From: Hygrocybe punicea
Taxonomy: Eukaryota > Basidiomycota > Agaricomycetes > Agaricales > Hygrophoraceae
Direction of reading: 5' to 3'
NCBI GenBank assembly: GCA_963556145.1
Contig: CAUVYJ010000004.1
Location: 1-64,000, forward strand
DNA length: 64,000 nucleotides
Below the pieces are notes generated by a model, which saw only the letters and a program-made list of their open reading frames with translations, did not search any database and was not told where the DNA came from. Shown here piece after piece: positions 33,324 through 45,326 of this stretch. How positions within the stretch are numbered: position 1 is the first letter of the stretch; each line of letters starts with the position of its first letter. The translations under genes were made by a program, and so were the position numbers.

Positions 33324-36002
33324 GTGGTGAATTCAAGCAATTTTCACCGTCAGTTAGGGATTCTAAGCAATCCATTTGAAGCAAATTCCGACCGTGTTTG
33401 TACGTGGTGAATTCAAGCAATTTTCACCGTCAGTTAGGGATTCTAAGCAATCCATTTGAAGCAAATTCCGACCGTGTTTGTACGTGGTGAATTCAAGCAA
33501 TTTTCACCGTCAGTTAGGGATTCTAAGCAATCCATTTGAAGCAAATTCCGACCGTGTTTGTACGTGGTGAATTCAAGCAATTTTCACCGTCAGTTAGGGA
33601 TTCTAAGCAATCCATTTGAAGCAAATTCCGACCGTGTTTGTACGTGGTGAATTCAAGCAATTTTCACCGTCAGTTAGGGATTCTAAGCAATCCATTTGAA
33701 GCAAATTCCGACCGTGTTTGTACGTGGTGAATTCAAGCAATTTTCACCGTCAGTTAGGGATTCTAAGCAATCCATTTGAAGCAAATTCCGACCGTGTTTG
33801 TACGTGGTGAATTCAAGCAATTTTCACCGTCAGTTAGGGATTCTAAGCAATCCATTTGAAGCAAATTCCGACCGTGTTTGTACGTGGTGAATTCAAGCAA
33901 TTTTCACCGTCAGTTAGGGATTCTAAGCAATCCATTTGAAGCAAATTCCGACCGTGTTTGTACGTGGTGAATTCAAGCAATTTTCACCGTCAGTTAGGGA
34001 TTCTAAGCAATCCATTTGAAGCAAATTCCGACCGTGTTTGTACGTGGTGAATTCAAGCAATTTTCACCGTCAGTTAGGGATTCTAAGCAATCCATTTGAA
34101 GCAAATTCCGACCGTGTTTGTACGTGGTGAATTCAAGCAATTTTCACCGTCAGTTAGGGATTCTAAGCAATCCATTTGAAGCAAATTCCGACCGTGTTTG
34201 TACGTGGTGAATTCAAGCAATTTTCACCGTCAGTTAGGGATTCTAAGCAATCCATTTGAAGCAAATTCCGACCGTGTTTGTACGTGGTGAATTCAAGCAA
34301 TTTTCACCGTCAGTTAGGGATTCTAAGCAATCCATTTGAAGCAAATTCCGACCGTGTTTGTACGTGGTGAATTCAAGCAATTTTCACCGTCAGTTAGGGA
34401 TTCTAAGCAATCCATTTGAAGCAAATTCCGACCGTGTTTGTACGTGGTGAATTCAAGCAATTTTCACCGTCAGTTAGGGATTCTAAGCAATCCATTTGAA
34501 GCAAATTCCGACCGTGTTTGTACGTGGTGAATTCAAGCAATTTTCACCGTCAGTTAGGGATTCTAAGCAATCCATTTGAAGCAAATTCCGACCGTGTTTG
34601 TACGTGGTGAATTCAAGCAATTTTCACCGTCAGTTAGGGATTCTAAGCAATCCATTTGAAGCAAATTCCGACCGTGTTTGTACGTGGTGAATTCAAGCAA
34701 TTTTCACCGTCAGTTAGGGATTCTAAGCAATCCATTTGAAGCAAATTCCGACCGTGTTTGTACGTGGTGAATTCAAGCAATTTTCACCGTCAGTTAGGGA
34801 TTCTAAGCAATCCATTTGAAGCAAATTCCGACCGTGTTTGTACGTGGTGAATTCAAGCAATTTTCACCGTCAGTTAGGGATTCTAAGCAATCCATTTGAA
34901 GCAAATTCCGACCGTGTTTGTACGTGGTGAATTCAAGCAATTTTCACCGTCAGTTAGGGATTCTAAGCAATCCATTTGAAGCAAATTCCGACCGTGTTTG
35001 TACGTGGTGAATTCAAGCAATTTTCACCGTCAGTTAGGGATTCTAAGCAATCCATTTGAAGCAAATTCCGACCGTGTTTGTACGTGGTGAATTCAAGCAA
35101 TTTTCACCGTCAGTTAGGGATTCTAAGCAATCCATTTGAAGCAAATTCCGACCGTGTTTGTACGTGGTGAATTCAAGCAATTTTCACCGTCAGTTAGGGA
35201 TTCTAAGCAATCCATTTGAAGCAAATTCCGACCGTGTTTGTACGTGGTGAATTCAAGCAATTTTCACCGTCAGTTAGGGATTCTAAGCAATCCATTTGAA
35301 GCAAATTCCGACCGTGTTTGTACGTGGTGAATTCAAGCAATTTTCACCGTCAGTTAGGGATTCTAAGCAATCCATTTGAAGCAAATTCCGACCGTGTTTG
35401 TACGTGGTGAATTCAAGCAATTTTCACCGTCAGTTAGGGATTCTAAGCAATCCATTTGAAGCAAATTCCGACCGTGTTTGTACGTGGTGAATTCAAGCAA
35501 TTTTCACCGTCAGTTAGGGATTCTAAGCAATCCATTTGAAGCAAATTCCGACCGTGTTTGTACGTGGTGAATTCAAGCAATTTTCACCGTCAGTTAGGGA
35601 TTCTAAGCAATCCATTTGAAGCAAATTCCGACCGTGTTTGTACGTGGTGAATTCAAGCAATTTTCACCGTCAGTTAGGGATTCTAAGCAATCCATTTGAA
35701 GCAAATTCCGACCGTGTTTGTACGTGGTGAATTCAAGCAATTTTCACCGTCAGTTAGGGATTCTAAGCAATCCATTTGAAGCAAATTCCGACCGTGTTTG
35801 TACGTGGTGAATTCAAGCAATTTTCACCGTCAGTTAGGGATTCTAAGCAATCCATTTGAAGCAAATTCCGACCGTGTTTGTACGTGGTGAATTCAAGCAA
35901 TTTTCACCGTCAGTTAGGGATTCTAAGCAATCCGTTTGAAGCAAATTCCGACCGTGTTTGTACGTGGTGAATTCAAGCAATTTTCACCGTCAGTTAGGGA
36001 TT
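33324..36002. repeat. 80-bp satellite array, about 33 nearly identical copies
   Basis: The 80-bp unit begins GTGGTGAATTCAAGCAA and contains CAGTTAGGGATTC, three AAGCAA motifs and ACCGTGTTTGTAC. Copies are identical over some 2.6 kb except for one A-to-G change in the last full unit (35934 region). Each unit carries one TTAGGG, the usual fungal telomere hexamer. Homogeneous core with diverged edges is typical of a recently expanded or homogenised satellite. Assembly may have compressed or extended the copy number. Confidence 0.95.
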
Positions 36003-36037
36003 ATGGCTCCATTTACTGATATGTATATCAAAACACT
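36002..36037. repeat. 36-bp direct repeat, copy 1
   Basis: TATGGCTCCATTTACTGATA and the following 16 bases are identical to 44621-44656. It directly follows the last satellite unit. Confidence 0.8.
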
Positions 36038-36142
36038 CATTCCAAAAATTCTGAAAAATTCACCATAATTCTCGAAATAATTCATAACCCTAGTGGCATT
36101 AAAATTTTGAAATTCTGTCAAGCGGTTGTGGAGCATTGGACA

Positions 36143-36180
36143 TTAAACCCTAACCCTACATGTAAACCCTAACCCTAGGT
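36143..36180. repeat. Interstitial telomere-like CCCTAA repeats
   Basis: TTAAACCCTAACCCTAC followed by TGTAAACCCTAACCCTAGG gives four CCCTAA-type units next to the satellite and hairpin. TTAGGG is also present at 36217-36222. Too short for a telomere, but unlikely by chance in this position. Confidence 0.7.
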
Positions 36181-36222
36181 TGCATCCCACAACCAGGGTT
36201 ATGATCAGCATACAGCTTAGGG

Positions 36223-36392
36223 TTAAGATCATTCTTGTTTTCAGGAAAAAATTTAATTTGCTGAATGAGAACAAAAGGTAGGGCAAGACATTTGATGGCA
36301 TGCTGCAAAGCATGCCTTCACATGTCTTGCCCTACCTTTTTTTCCTCATTCAGCAAATTAAAACTTCTCCTGAAAACAAGAATGATCTTAAC
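36223..36392. repeat. 170-bp imperfect hairpin
   Basis: Two arms of about 75-80 nt are reverse complements with few mismatches. TTAAGATCATTCTTGTTTTC at the left pairs with GAAAACAAGAATGATCTTAA at the right, and GGTAGGGCAAGACAT pairs with ATGTCTTGCCCTACC. The short centre is itself palindromic (GGCATGC / GCATGCC). It is not coding. It could be a fold-back element, an element end or a source of double-stranded RNA. Confidence 0.85.
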
Positions 36393-36880
36393 TGGCTATG
36401 GTTACATACATTCAATCTCACCTTTCTCTATGTAGTGGATATTACATATGTCCTTTCTCCCAATATATCCTTTTTATACATTCAGAATTCATCTCAAGTA
36501 GACCTCTTTCTCAATGAGCCTATGTTGCTGTAATAACTCAGATTTGTGGTGCAATCTCCTCTTCCTCCTCTTCCTCCTCTTCCTCTTCCTCCTCCTCCTG
36601 AGCCAAATACCTCCAACTTGTCCCTCTCTTATTGGTATTGGCAATTCTATTGCCATAACCCAAGTTTGTTCCTCTGTGGATTTGACTTTTACTATCAGCT
36701 ACTCTCCCTAGTCAAATTTATCATACCTCCTGTTCATTTGCATCTCTTCTTCCTTTCCTCCTTCCTCTTCCTCTTCCTCTTCCTCTTTCTCATGGATTCC
36801 TCCCTGCAATCTCATCTTAGATGCTCTAGTCAATGTCCCTAGAGAATGAATTACATCACATTATTTGGGGCCAAAGAGGA
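36393..36880. other. Intergenic region with pyrimidine-rich simple repeats
   Basis: Contains CTTCCTC-type runs at about 36555-36600 and 36755-36790. No gene signal was seen; the region lies beyond the 3' end of the minus-strand Ulp1 gene. Confidence 0.5.
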
Positions 36881-39800
36881 TTAAGCACAAATCACATTAC
36901 CATAGTTATTGCTCTTTTCAATCTCACCCATTTTCATTATCTGAATTCTTGCAGACCTTCGTGGGTCACTCATGGCTTTGTGGGTTGGATTAGGTTTATG
37001 CCCAAGTTCATGAGCCACAGACAATCCTCTGCTTCTCCTCTCATCTGCTGTTCCATCTTCTGATCCAAACAAACTTTTCATTCGTCCCCCATCTTCTGAT
37101 CCAAACCAACTTGTCATTGGCCCATCATCTTGTGATTCCAATGGACCATGTTCTGGCATCCATGGCAGTGGTGTTGAGCTCATAACAAAGTGTGACAACC
37201 CACCATCTGACTGGTTTCGTTCTGAATCTGTGTTCGTTCCAGAAGATATGGCCTTTGGTTTTTTGACCCGTTTGCCACGTGCTCTGGTCATTGCCAGTCT
37301 CTTCTGTTCCCGTTTGTCTCGACGCCTTACTCTCGTGGTCACATTTGCTGGGATGCCTTGATGCTCCTCTGCAAGACGTGCTTCAATCATCATCGCTGAT
37401 GCCTTCACTTTCATCGATGGCCGTGGTTGGTTTTTTCTTGGTGGGCCAATTTTTCGAAGTCGATAGTAGACTGGATTAGTCAGAAATTGAATGGATCCCT
37501 GTTTCGTGCTCCAGATTTTACCAGGTCCTTTCAATGTGCAGGGCAATGAGAGGGGAAGACACTGAAGCCTGTCAAAGATGATATGCAGTGCCCGATCCAG
37601 ATCTTTTTTAGCTCCCACAGTCATTATCTCCACAACTTCAGCATATTTCTGTAGGTAACCTCTCTTCACAAAAGGTAACCAGACTGAATTCGGCCGGAAT
37701 ACCTTTCCCTGTTCAGGGAAAAACACTTTGACCATATCACGAAGGCTTCTGGTACGTCGCCCATGAACAGGTCCCTCCAGGTTGTGGCTGGACGGTAGGA
37801 AAGTGCGGTGTTCCAACAACCCCATTAATGCTCTCAGACTCCATGTGCCCATGGCTTCTTCAAGTGTGTTTGGATGAGGCAGAGGTCCTTGAAGTGTTGT
37901 TCCATTGACAGTCAGCCACATGTCAACCGTAAACTGGATAAACAGTGAACTGGCTCTTCGATGACTGGCCCACATTTCATCCCAAAACCACTCCATCATA
38001 AGCAATTCCGGTTGTGTGGCCATGGTGGACACAACATCAGTCCATGGTGGAGAATCGCCAAGAGGGTACAAGGAATTTGGACAAGAGGTTTCTGGCTGTG
38101 TCAGTTGTTTGGGCTTGTGTTTTGCATGTTTCATGGCTGTTATGACTTCCTGACAGTCAACCTTTTCTAGAACCGTTACAACTCCTGTTGAAAGGTTTAG
38201 GTCATGTAGAAAGAACATGCCAAACCGTTCGATCGTTGGTCCAAACTGGACATCCACCATCGCATTTCGTAGGAAACTGAAGGTGGGTTTGGGGGTGATG
38301 ACAATGTGTCGAATCAAATGCATGATCAAAGCAGTGTGAAGCTTGTAGTTTCGTGTCGGTTGTTTAAAGAGCATCACTTGTAGGTTCTTCAATTCCAGAA
38401 GCCGACGAGACAAGAAGTTAAGGAATGTGCTTGACTTCACCCAGAGTATGGGTTCATGCTGAAGGTATTCCTGCATCTTGTTCACATACAAGCTTCATTA
38501 TTATTTGGTTATTTTGATTCCTCATGGTTGACACACACACCTTTTTAGGAGCATTCAACATCGCTAACTTGATTGCAGCTCCACTCCCACGTATCTCCTC
38601 TCGAACTCCATAAGACTTTGTTGTGGCTCCCATGAACAAGCCATGGTATCTTTTGATGCATTCCAGAAAGTTTCGATTCACATCGTGGGCATCAGAATCC
38701 TCACAGAAATAATTATCACCTCCAGGACGACGGATGATCTCAAAGCAGAGATTGTAAGTTGACCGAAAAATCAGCTGCACAGCAGCAGCACGTGCTAGGG
38801 TCATTTCACTCTGCATTCCACCATAGTTTCGCAGTGTATTGAGGTGGTGAATGTTGCCAGCCTTCATACCTGCAGCTGCATATGAAGCATTGGTTTTATC
38901 CAATCTCCACAGTCCAATGAGTGGTTCCTGGCTATCAGGGTCAGGGTGGAAGCCCATGCCTAGGTCCATGAACAGTTGTCCATGCTGCCTATCCATCATG
39001 TACTCCCAATCCATGCTTGGATAATTTTTGCAAAGTAACTGGTAAGGCGTTCCATGGTCACCAACAATGACAGTTGTCGACCGTTTGATTCCTCGGATAT
39101 CTGCAACAAAAAAGAATGACCCAAACATATCGTATTTGTTTGGGTTTTGTTTGATGATTGCCCGCATCCTTTTCTGCATCTCTGTTAGCTTGGTCGAATC
39201 AATGCTTGTCGTCTTGGTGAGTGGGTATTGTTTTCCAGTCGATTTCCATCTCCACTCCTCCATCGTGTAATCCACATATGGCAAGGTGGCTGTATTTGCA
39301 CAGTGGAGTATGCCTGGGTATACGATTTCTGTTAACCAATAAGATTGTATCTCCACTGGCACCAAAGTAGCCCATTTGCCAGTCAAGTGACTTCTGTGTT
39401 TCATCCTCGGCCAGAACACCGAGATGTTGCAGCTACCAGCTCCTTCACCAATCTTGGCAAAGTGTGAATGTGGAATGCAGCTTAGTGGACTTCGAGTAGT
39501 GAACCATTCACTTCGGCCACCAGACTCCTTGTCTTCTTCAGACTGTGGCATCAACAGTTCCACGTAGACATGGTTGTTTTTGTGAACTGGTGGAAACCTG
39601 CCATGGTAAGGAAGGACATGCACCAGCAGCTGTGTTTGGACTTTGAGGTTGTGAGTCACCCAGATGATGCTGTCGATATCTATTGATAAGTGCACTTCCT
39701 CTGGTGTCAGACGATATGTATCCTTTTCCAGGTCCACATGGATGTAATTGTGATCCGACGTGGTTCCTTGGAGAAACACCTGATGACTGTTAGGAGATCC

Positions 39801-40323
39801 TACTTCTCCTGCCTCCAGAAGCATGTTTGACATTCCGAGGATACATCTGTCTCCGCCATTCTCTACATCCAAGTCCGAGTCATCGTCTATTGACTGCGGT
39901 CCAATGATGCCCACAGGTAGGAGATGTTCCCTGACACAGTTAGGGTGACCCTTGTTAAACATCAGTGCAAAACTTCGTTCCAGGCGGTAACCGTAGTCTT
40001 TGAAAATCTCCCATGGAGACCGTTTCGTGGGCAGAGGATCCCAACTTGTTGGGTATGCTTCAATGCCACTACTTTGTTGTAGCCACCGCATGTCCTGGAG
40101 ACTAGGTCCACCAAAGTAGTCGTCGAAATCCTTATTAGGTGGCAAGCCGTGAAAACATTGGGGTGGTAACGAAATAATTGCACCACCTGCAATGGGAGCC
40201 CTTGGTTTCATGTGTTCCCGATTTCGTGCATTCTTCATATTTTGAAAGGCTCGTAAACGTTTTGGCAATGTTTTCAGGATGGTTTTCTCCATTGAAGAGT
40301 CATGCCCACTGTTAGATGATGAC

Positions 40324-40355
<32 letters not shown>

Positions 40356-41946
40356 CGCTGATGATGCTGATGATGCTGATGATGCTGATGATTTCAATAG
40401 TTTTGATCGATTTGATGAATGGTTCATGGTTATTCGTTTCTGCCTTTTCCCTTGGGACTGCAGGAAGGCCTCCTTGCATTGTGGGCACCTAACCCTAACC
40501 CTGACAAGGGTTACCTCTATAGAGTCACACTCGGCATGGAATGCATTTCCATTGGTGATTGCATTACAGGCAGCTTCATCGGGGAGTCTATCCCAGACTC
40601 CAACTGCTTCATGTTCATGTTCTGTCAAGGAAATATGTCTCCAGGTTTGGTATGAAACAAAGAGACCTTCCCGAATAATGGTTAGCTACCGTAATCGTGT
40701 GTTGTGGGCACATTCAATATTAGGCATCACAATCTGGTGTAGAGTGTCGAAACAGTGGCCCTGCACAGAAAACATCATGATTTCTGCACAAACTGTTGCA
40801 CCACAGTCATATCCATTCTGAATGCATAACTTGAATTAGGTAATATGTCCACATGATTATTACTGCTATGACCACTCACCTGAAGCCAGTCAAATCCAGA
40901 CTTGATCACTGACTGGGAAGAGGTTACCATCCAGCCAAATAACCTAGCCACCATGTTCCAAAGTTTAGGCCCATTCCATGATTCCCAGCGGATCTCAGAA
41001 CTGGGTCCCACTCGACCAATATTTCGGCCTAATATGTGTGCTCTTTTGGAGGAGTAGTCGAAAATCACAAGAAAATAGTGATTAACTTCCAATACAGGGA
41101 GCAAGACAGGTTTCAGGTCAATTGGACCTTCGGGAATCAAGAGTCGTCGTCTTGAATGATGAAATTCCATTTCTGTCGGTTCTGTCCGATCACAAAAGTG
41201 ACGAATGGTTATGAAGTCAATGAAGTAAACATTGGCTGCGTGGTGAATTTTGAGCCAGTGTCGGAGCAACACATAATCCATCAAAGCACCACCAAGCCAT
41301 TGTTTAGGGCTCAACGTGTTCAACTCTTGAGGTACACTATCCCAAGTGTAAGGATCACCCATAATGAGATCTTGGTTTGGTATCAGTTATAAAAGTCTCA
41401 ATCAGGTCACTGTGCTTTATTGCCAGAGATGGTTAATTTCTCACCGATTTTGTGCTGCTCATCATCAGAAATGGCTGAACTCAAGGTTGATTCGGCTTCC
41501 ACAGCATTAAGATTTGCAACTGTCGAAGGTGCATATTCTTCACTATCAGTTGGCATTGCACCATCTGCACTGGAACCAGTAGATGATGTCCATGACATTT
41601 GGGATGACTCAGGACTGGGAGTTGCAGGTGGACTAGGTGTTTTATTGGTATTGAGGGCATCCGCAAGCACTGTGGTCCAGGGATTATCTTCCTCGGCATC
41701 CGAGTTGTTTGAGTGGTCAAAGTTAATGACACCATCATTCTTAGTAAACAAGATTACAAAAAGATACAAATTTAATGAATATCCCATTTTGCTCACCAGA
41801 GGTGTTAGATCTGATCTCTTATTATTGGTCGTAACCTGATAGAGAAGTTGGGTCCAAGGGTCCTCCTGGCTATCCAAAGATGATAGAGTAGGTGATTGTG
41901 GTTCATCCATAGTATCACAATGCTTAATAGTAGGAGACAGATCCAT
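36881..41946 (-). pseudogene. Large Ulp1-type cysteine protease protein of a mobile element
   Basis: Minus strand, 41946 to 36881. The N-terminal part is acidic and Ser-rich. It is followed by a Ulp1/SENP-like domain: KQWLGGALMDY, the His block NHYFLVIFDYSS (about 41080), and QNGYDCGATVCAE formed across an intron (about 40865-40800), giving the His, Gln and Cys of the catalytic site. A Cys pair (RCPQC), a Ser/Ala repeat and a long conserved unknown region follow (IVGDHGTPYQLLCKNYPS, IGLWRLDKTNASYAAAGM, LRNYGGMQSEMTLA). An intron of 70 nt near 38545-38476 joins the last two large blocks in phase. Problems: TAG at 40686-40688, and an unresolved frame join near 41362-41407. Such proteins would remove SUMO/ubiquitin-like modifiers; the unknown region may be the element-specific part. 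Divergent from the BAH-PHD gene with 130 bp between starts. Confidence 0.65.
40312..40392. repeat. GAT/GCT trinucleotide repeat inside the Ulp1 gene
   Basis: About 80 bp of GAT with interspersed GCT and GAC triplets. On the coding (minus) strand it encodes a Ser-rich, Ala-interrupted tract. Length-variable in principle without breaking the frame. Confidence 0.85.
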
Positions 41947-42076
41947 AGTTTGGTTTGATTTTAAGTTTGATTTATTTGTTTGGACTGATGAAATCTGTTA
42001 GCCGTCGGCACTTTGTTCGGGTGCCTGACTTGACAATATATATAATACTGTCAAGCTTCTCATCTATTTGTGGAAA
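41947..42076. promoter_or_regulatory. Short bidirectional promoter region
   Basis: Only 130 bp separates the divergent starts of the Ulp1 gene (41946, minus) and the BAH-PHD gene (42077, plus). It contains a TATATATAA at 42036-42044. Co-regulation of the two genes is likely. Confidence 0.5.
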
Positions 42077-43381
42077 ATGTCTTCTGGTTCCCATAGACGG
42101 CGGAATTTGCAGAAGCCAAGGAGACCACTATCTGAGGCTCAGTGGAACAAGATGAATCCTGTGAATGAAGCAATCAGTGAGCACCTATGCAGGACCTTTC
42201 TGGATCATATTTGGTGATTATTCACTGTTGAATGATAAGTTGTTAGGGGCCTGGATCTCCAGCATACTTTTCACCTAGGAGACACGTTTGTGGCCAATAT
42301 CTCTTTCTTCCGGTGATCATACACTAAATGGCTGACTCAGTGTAGCAATTGTACCTCCTACACGATACCAAGGCAAAAAAAGAGGAGATGGTTTCCTACG
42401 TGCAGATGCTTACTGGCATGGGGAGATCCTTGAATTACGTAAAGTTCAACACTCATCCACCATTGTCAGTCACCGTCCCCTTTCAGTAAAATGTCGAATG
42501 TGGCATAACTAATGTTTGGTTAGGTCTGGGGTAAAATCAAGTGGTTTTGGCGGAAAGAGGATCTGGTTGGCGATGGTCATGGGCTGAAGTTGAGTCATGC
42601 TCAGATTCATGCCTTGTGGGTTCTGTTTTATTTAATAGTTGCCAGTTCCATCACCAACTTATTATCTTATTACTTATAGACAGCTTGAGCATATTGGTGC
42701 CCTGGAGTTGTTAAAGGGTGATATCTGCAACTATGTTGATGTCGACTCATTTGAATGTCAGTCTTGATTCAATCCATTGATGTGGCTTATTTGGACTTAG
42801 GGTATCTGCTTTACTAGCTCCTGTCACACTGCCAAAATTTGATGAGAGTAAGGTTAATCAACCTTTCTTTCCTCCTGATCGGTATTTCTGGCGGTTTGAT
42901 TTGGTGACAAAACCTAGTGTAACCATCCAAGTTGGTGTCTTAAATTGACAGTACAGAATGCACTATTGCTTACACAGCTTAATCTTGTCAGGACAGGGCG
43001 ACATTCTGCCAATGCAAACAATTCTATGGTCCAAATGATATGCAACGGTGGTGTTCAACCTGCGAAGACTGGTTCCATATCCAATGCTGTTTGGCTGAAG
43101 AAAGAAATTGGACCTTCACAGAAGTGACTGGAATAGAGATGGCCAATATTCAGAATGACGATGCACAACTCATCCGTGCATGCAGATCTCCCATTGAGAG
43201 AGGTGGACAAAGTGGTCCTGTGGGTTATGGCAAGGCTGTGCTCAACGCACGGAAACTTGTATCTCGACCAGCTACTAATAGGCAGGATTTACACAAGTAC
43301 CTTGGTGCTGGATTTCTTGAAAAGCTCCATGATGAGGAGTTCAGATATTACAGGTGTCCACGTTGTTCATATTGCCTTTAA
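42077..43381 (+). CDS. BAH-like and PHD-finger protein (chromatin reader type)
   Basis: Multi-exon gene; the first exon starts at ATG 42077 with a basic stretch (SSGSHRRRNLQKPRRP) and ends at 42176 before GTGAGC. Middle exons contain PPTRYQGKKRGDGFLRADAY, VWGKIKWFWRKEDLVGDGHG and HIGALELLKGDICNYVD, the pattern of BAH-type modules in mushroom element genes. The last exon has a PHD finger: TFCQCKQFYGPNDMQRWCS, CEDWFHIQCC, and a terminal CPRCSYC, giving the Cys4-His-Cys3 arrangement. Stop at 43381. PHD and BAH domains bind histone tails and nucleosomes, so the protein could direct an element to chromatin or protect it. Several small introns were not fully phased. An alternative 3' splice into the inverted repeat at 43452 would remove the last zinc ligands. 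Confidence 0.6.
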
Positions 43382-43458
43382 TATATAATGATTCGTGTCT
43401 GATGCTCTTATAACTCTCAATAATTGGCATTTGGCAACAACTTTGTATTTAGGACACT

Positions 43459-44880
43459 GACACAGGAGACGGTTGAGGATTTTTTGCAAGCAAATATTAT
43501 GAAGATATCCAGTCAAATTTTGAAATTGTTTGTGTTGTTATCTTACCTGTGAAAATATTCCAACAAATGATTTTATCTAAGAGCAGTATTTGTACAGACA
43601 ATAGTGCACTCAGAAAACAAAATTATTCAGGCTTTTATTGTTTTTATTATTTATTATTGTGTACATGTATTCAGAAAGGATTATTCTATTTGGCTCCCCA
43701 GGTGCACCATTCTTCCCACCCCTTGCCTTATAAGGTGTTAGCTATGTAAAATAATTTTGACTAATCCATTTTAACTCAAGTTCTACTGGTGATAAAATGA
43801 CTGAAAAATTATCTCTATGCAGTATGAAGACTAAGACATTCAAAAACTAATTCTTACCAAATTCTGTTTAGTTGGTGTTTAGATATAGACATCAATTCCA
43901 GATAAGTTCTTTATTTCCAAGCAACTATTCAATCAAAGCAAAGCATGATTTTTCTATGAACACCTAGACGTGTAACCTTACTCATCTGAGATTTTCTATG
44001 ATTTTATCACCAACAGGCCTTTAATTAAAACTGATTCATTGGATGTATTTCACTTAGCTACCACTATATAAGGTAAGGGGCGTGTGGGAAGTTAGGTGCA
44101 GGGGTGCCAAATAGAACTACCCAGAAAGAAAAGAGAGGATGATTTCTGGATCAATATCTGTGGATTTATTGTGAGGGCAGAATTTTAGACTATTTGGTCA
44201 CCAGATAATCTGCCTGAATTATCTTGAAACCAAATATTACAGTATTCAATGGCTCCTTTGAACACAAAAAATTAACTAAAATGCCACAAGTAGCCAACTA
44301 TCTTGAACAAAATCTGAGCAGACCAGAAGTTGCTCATATATTTAAAGATGTCTCATACCAATTTTCCAAGAAATCTGTTAATATTTGAATGTTTTATGAT
44401 CAACACATTAGTGTTCAAGGAGTGATCAAATTTCTCTCTGCTTTGTGAATATTCAGTTTCTAATTTTATTGGTGGTTCTGAATAAAAATAAATGTCCAGA
44501 TAGGTTCAGATGATGCACTGTAGGAATTAGAATCCTTTTTAGCAGTAGAAATCAGTACAGAATCAATTCTATTAGGGTGTTCAAAGGACTGGTAGTGTTC
44601 AAAGGAGCCATTTAACACTGTATGGCTCCATTTACTGATATGTATATCAAAACACTAGTCCCAAAATTTTTAAAGATAACCCTGACAATAGGATCCACCG
44701 ATATCCGTGCAGAAATCCTAAAATTTGTGTCATTTTCTCTTTTCTGACACACTAATCAGTCTCCCATAGTTTTTTGGTGTCCGGAATATTTTCGCAGGTA
44801 AGATAACAACACAAATAGTTTCAAAATTTAGATATCTGCATAATATTTGCTTGCAAAAAATCCCCATCCGCCTCCTGTCT
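43459..44880. repeat. Nested inverted-repeat structure (1.4 kb)
   Basis: Outer arms 43459-43562 and 44781-44880 are about 100-bp inverted repeats sharing GATTTTTTGCAAGCAAATA and TTGTGTTGTTATCTTACCTG. Inner arms around 43684-43800 and 43990-44118 form a second inverted repeat (TTCTATTTGGC...TCCCAC...CTTATA). A third short pair (GGCTCCTTTGAACAC) lies at about 44251 and 44598. No coding sequence; this resembles nested MITEs or an inverted duplication of the 3' side of the BAH-PHD gene. Confidence 0.65.
44621..44656. repeat. 36-bp direct repeat, copy 2
   Basis: Identical to 36002-36037. The next roughly 20 bases are also similar (CCAAAAWTTYT). Confidence 0.8.
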
Positions 44881-45326
44881 GAGCAGTTGGCAGAAACAAC
44901 AGGACACTGGTTTGGTGTATGGAAAACATGGCAAAAGCACCCAATGTAGCCCTCTGAGTGCAGGCATTGTACTGTAGGCCAAGACATTCAGCATTCCAGT
45001 GCATGTTATGTCAGTTCAGCGAATACTGGCCCAGTATTCACATACAGTGTATGTGATCATTGGAATCAAATTGACAAGAAGAAAAATGCAATACAAGTGC
45101 ATGCGCCACCGACTGCTAATATTGCCTTAATTGCATGGTATAAAACTTTGTCTGCCAACCTGTAGTGTACGTCACTTCACCTCCACAGGACATGAGAACA
45201 AATTTAGGTTATAATCATTGCTGCTGTCCACAATACAACTGCATCAGGTTCAGACACCCCCGACAGACCTACATGGCAACCTAGCATATTGTTTCAACAA
45301 CACAATACATGTCATGATATTTATTA
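44881..45326. other. Intergenic region, no gene seen
   Basis: About 450 bp between the nested inverted repeats and the next minus-strand gene. It contains a tandem-like CCAGTATTCACATACAGTGTATGTG segment near 45030 with a small palindrome. Confidence 0.4.

Noticed and set aside
33324..36002. CRISPR-like array
   Set aside because: The repeat is perfectly tandem with no unique spacers, and the genome is eukaryotic.
40488..40503. Second telomere-like tract (CCTAACCCTAACCC) as a chromosome-end remnant
   Set aside because: It lies inside the coding sequence of the Ulp1 gene on the minus strand, encoding a VRVRV-type stretch; two units only.
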